Below, in pieces: positions 29,681 to 31,124 of a DNA stretch of 31,124 nt (position 1 is the stretch's first letter; the number at the start of each line of letters is the position of its first letter). Origin of the DNA: Lactifluus volemus (lineage: Eukaryota; Basidiomycota; Agaricomycetes; Russulales; Russulaceae); assembly GCA_022376515.1 (NCBI GenBank), contig WTXI01000391.1:1-31124 (forward strand), given 5' to 3'. The notes under the pieces were generated by a model. The model had not been told where the DNA came from. It worked only from the letters and a program-made list of their open reading frames with translations, and did no database searches. A program made the position numbers and the translations under genes.

Positions 29681-31124
29681 GAGACCGTAAATTTGAATAT
29701 AAGATTAGCTGAGAATACATTAATATGTGAGGAACTTGAAAATTCGAAGTATCCGAGACTTACAAAAATGGGTGTTCAGATTGCAATTCCTAAAATCGAT
29801 AGGACATCCCCTAAATGATGAGGCACGTGACTGTCATTTGCGCGAACAGTCTAAAATCAGATCAGGAAATTTGGCCGCCTTTGTCCAGGGGAGTGAAAGA
29901 CATCAACATGTGCTGTTTTTTAAGTGGCGAGGAGAACGCTTCGGGATGAGGCAGAGTTACCGTTAATCAGAGGTTCCGGAGAGTGCCACTTATTATTAAG
30001 TTAGGAATAGACTTCGTCGGAAACAGATCGGAATGCCCGCGCGTGCCAATTCCGATGATCCCGGACACTCTCGCGTGCCACTAGCCGAGATGACGGCTAT
30101 GCGCGTGTGCTTGTTCACACAGTGATTACTGTAATGATTCTCTTGATGATTGTCCACAAAAGCGCGTTTCGAAAGGCGAGACACCGCATATGCAAATGAT
30201 ACACGGAATATGGAATCGACCGTACCTATCACTGTTATGGCTCTCATGTGTCAGTTTCGGCGATACCGATACGTGTCAGTAAAAGCCCAAATAGTAGAGG
30301 ATAATACTGTACAGTGTACACGCATTCGGTTACTTTGAATTACCGACGTTCTGTAGCGGGCCGAGCTCAGGCGGCTCAGCGCTCAGCTACCCGTACATCA
30401 ATCATACAACGACTCGCGTACGAGGACGCTGTGGAGGCACATGCACAATTATGGCATGAGCGAATAGCTGGCTATTCTTTCGCGCCTCCTGTCTAGATCA
30501 CACTTTTTTTATTAGCTTATCGCGACAACTTGAATAGGAGAAGGACCACCGGGATTGTATCCCTCTTGAAACAGAGCAGCTTTCACTGTGTCAACTACCC
30601 CCTGCGGTGGACTCGAGCGCGGGCGCTGTGCCGATATCCGCGGGGAGGTGCTCGTTCCTAGGCACGACAGTGTAGAGCAGAAACATCCGACGCCTTCGAA
30701 GCACATCTACAAAAATGACTGGGCCTCAGCACCCCCAACTTAGTGGGTGTCGGCATTCAAAGCAAGGCAAAGATGGTTGCATTATTTTGACGTGCAACCA
30801 GGAGGTGCGACGGCAAACGTGCAGCAGAGAATCACAGAAAAGCGCCCTATTGGAGACATGCCTGGGGGGCGCGCCGTCTACGATGGGAAGACAGAATTAA
30901 AAGCGTTGCTGAGAGAGTTTGAGAAATCTGGGGAACGGATCAAAAGGTGGATCATTGAAGCCTGAGAGAAGAAAAATACACCAGGCTCTCAGTTTGTAGG
31001 CGGCGATAATGTGGGGGTAACCGAGCTCACCCCGAAACGGAAATGAAAGCGCCCGCTGAGATTGAACGTTATTAATAATATTGAACTTTCACTAGCCTCA
31101 CTCTGAACGCTTTACAGTATTGTT
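29681..31124. other. Mostly anonymous sequence; weak coding candidate at 30747-30965
   Basis: No gene can be called with confidence. The plus-strand frame ending at 30965 (GDMPGGRAVYDGKTELKALL, EFEKSGERIKRWIIEA) reads like a real C-terminal helical segment. An upstream one (30350-30496, TRTSIIQRLAYEDAVEAHAQ) could be another exon, but no convincing start or splice pair links them. The minus-strand frame 30706-30512 is similarly uncertain. Confidence 0.25.

Overview
The window looks like a basidiomycete (Agaricomycete-type) nuclear genome. Its genes carry many short introns (about 46-99 bp, most with a CTAAT/CTNAC-like branch site and an AG acceptor). It holds a KDZ (Kyakuja-Dileera-Zisupton) transposase with the CxC2 cysteine domain typical of mushroom genomes, a Zn2Cys6 protein, and a long caspase-like CHAT protein. 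All gene calls come from reading frames, splice signals and remembered family signatures; no search was run.

The window centres on one very large DNA transposon, about 19.3 kb (2595-21871). It has ~165-190 bp terminal inverted repeats (TIRs) and is flanked by the direct repeat GGCTAGCG (2587-2594 and 21872-21879). A related sequence without the element survives at 28421-28730 and reads straight through that 8-mer. Inside each TIR is an array of ~14-15 bp CGGCAG-containing repeats. The element holds six genes: two unknown minus-strand genes (4111-5529 and 6426-7188), the KDZ transposase (8464-12984, minus), an unknown 595-aa protein divergent from it (13631-15879, plus), a Zn2Cys6/coiled-coil protein (17024-19679, minus) and a small coiled-coil protein divergent from that (20193-21145, plus). 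Three exon models (595, 847 and 176 aa) close without a break. The transposase model (1,349 codons including the final stop) closes in frame but has two internal TGA codons.

Left of the element, positions 1-1723 are the right end of an older relative, dominated by a ~1.6 kb imperfect palindrome of ~168-bp units. A 664-bp MITE-like element with ~87-bp inverted repeats and a TAA duplication follows (1746-2409); it encloses a tRNA-like Pol III promoter relic.

Right of the element is host DNA. It holds a conserved-looking gene with two probable single-base deletions (22539-23750), a ~1,030-aa helical-repeat + CHAT protein with one probable single-base deletion before its C-terminus (24941-28094), and a short relic of a second CHAT gene (29428-29680). 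A ~300-bp segment occurs at both 21872-22182 and 28450-28730, which suggests an old tandem duplication of the CHAT locus into which the big element later inserted.

The most unusual features are: a family of minisatellites with TGCCG/CGGCA cores that has grown in exons (in frame), introns and ends of one transposon; a ~690-nt stretch with no ATG on the minus strand, containing five hairpins, that precedes the 4111-5529 gene; and a regular 26-bp array of eight TGASTCA sites upstream of that leader.
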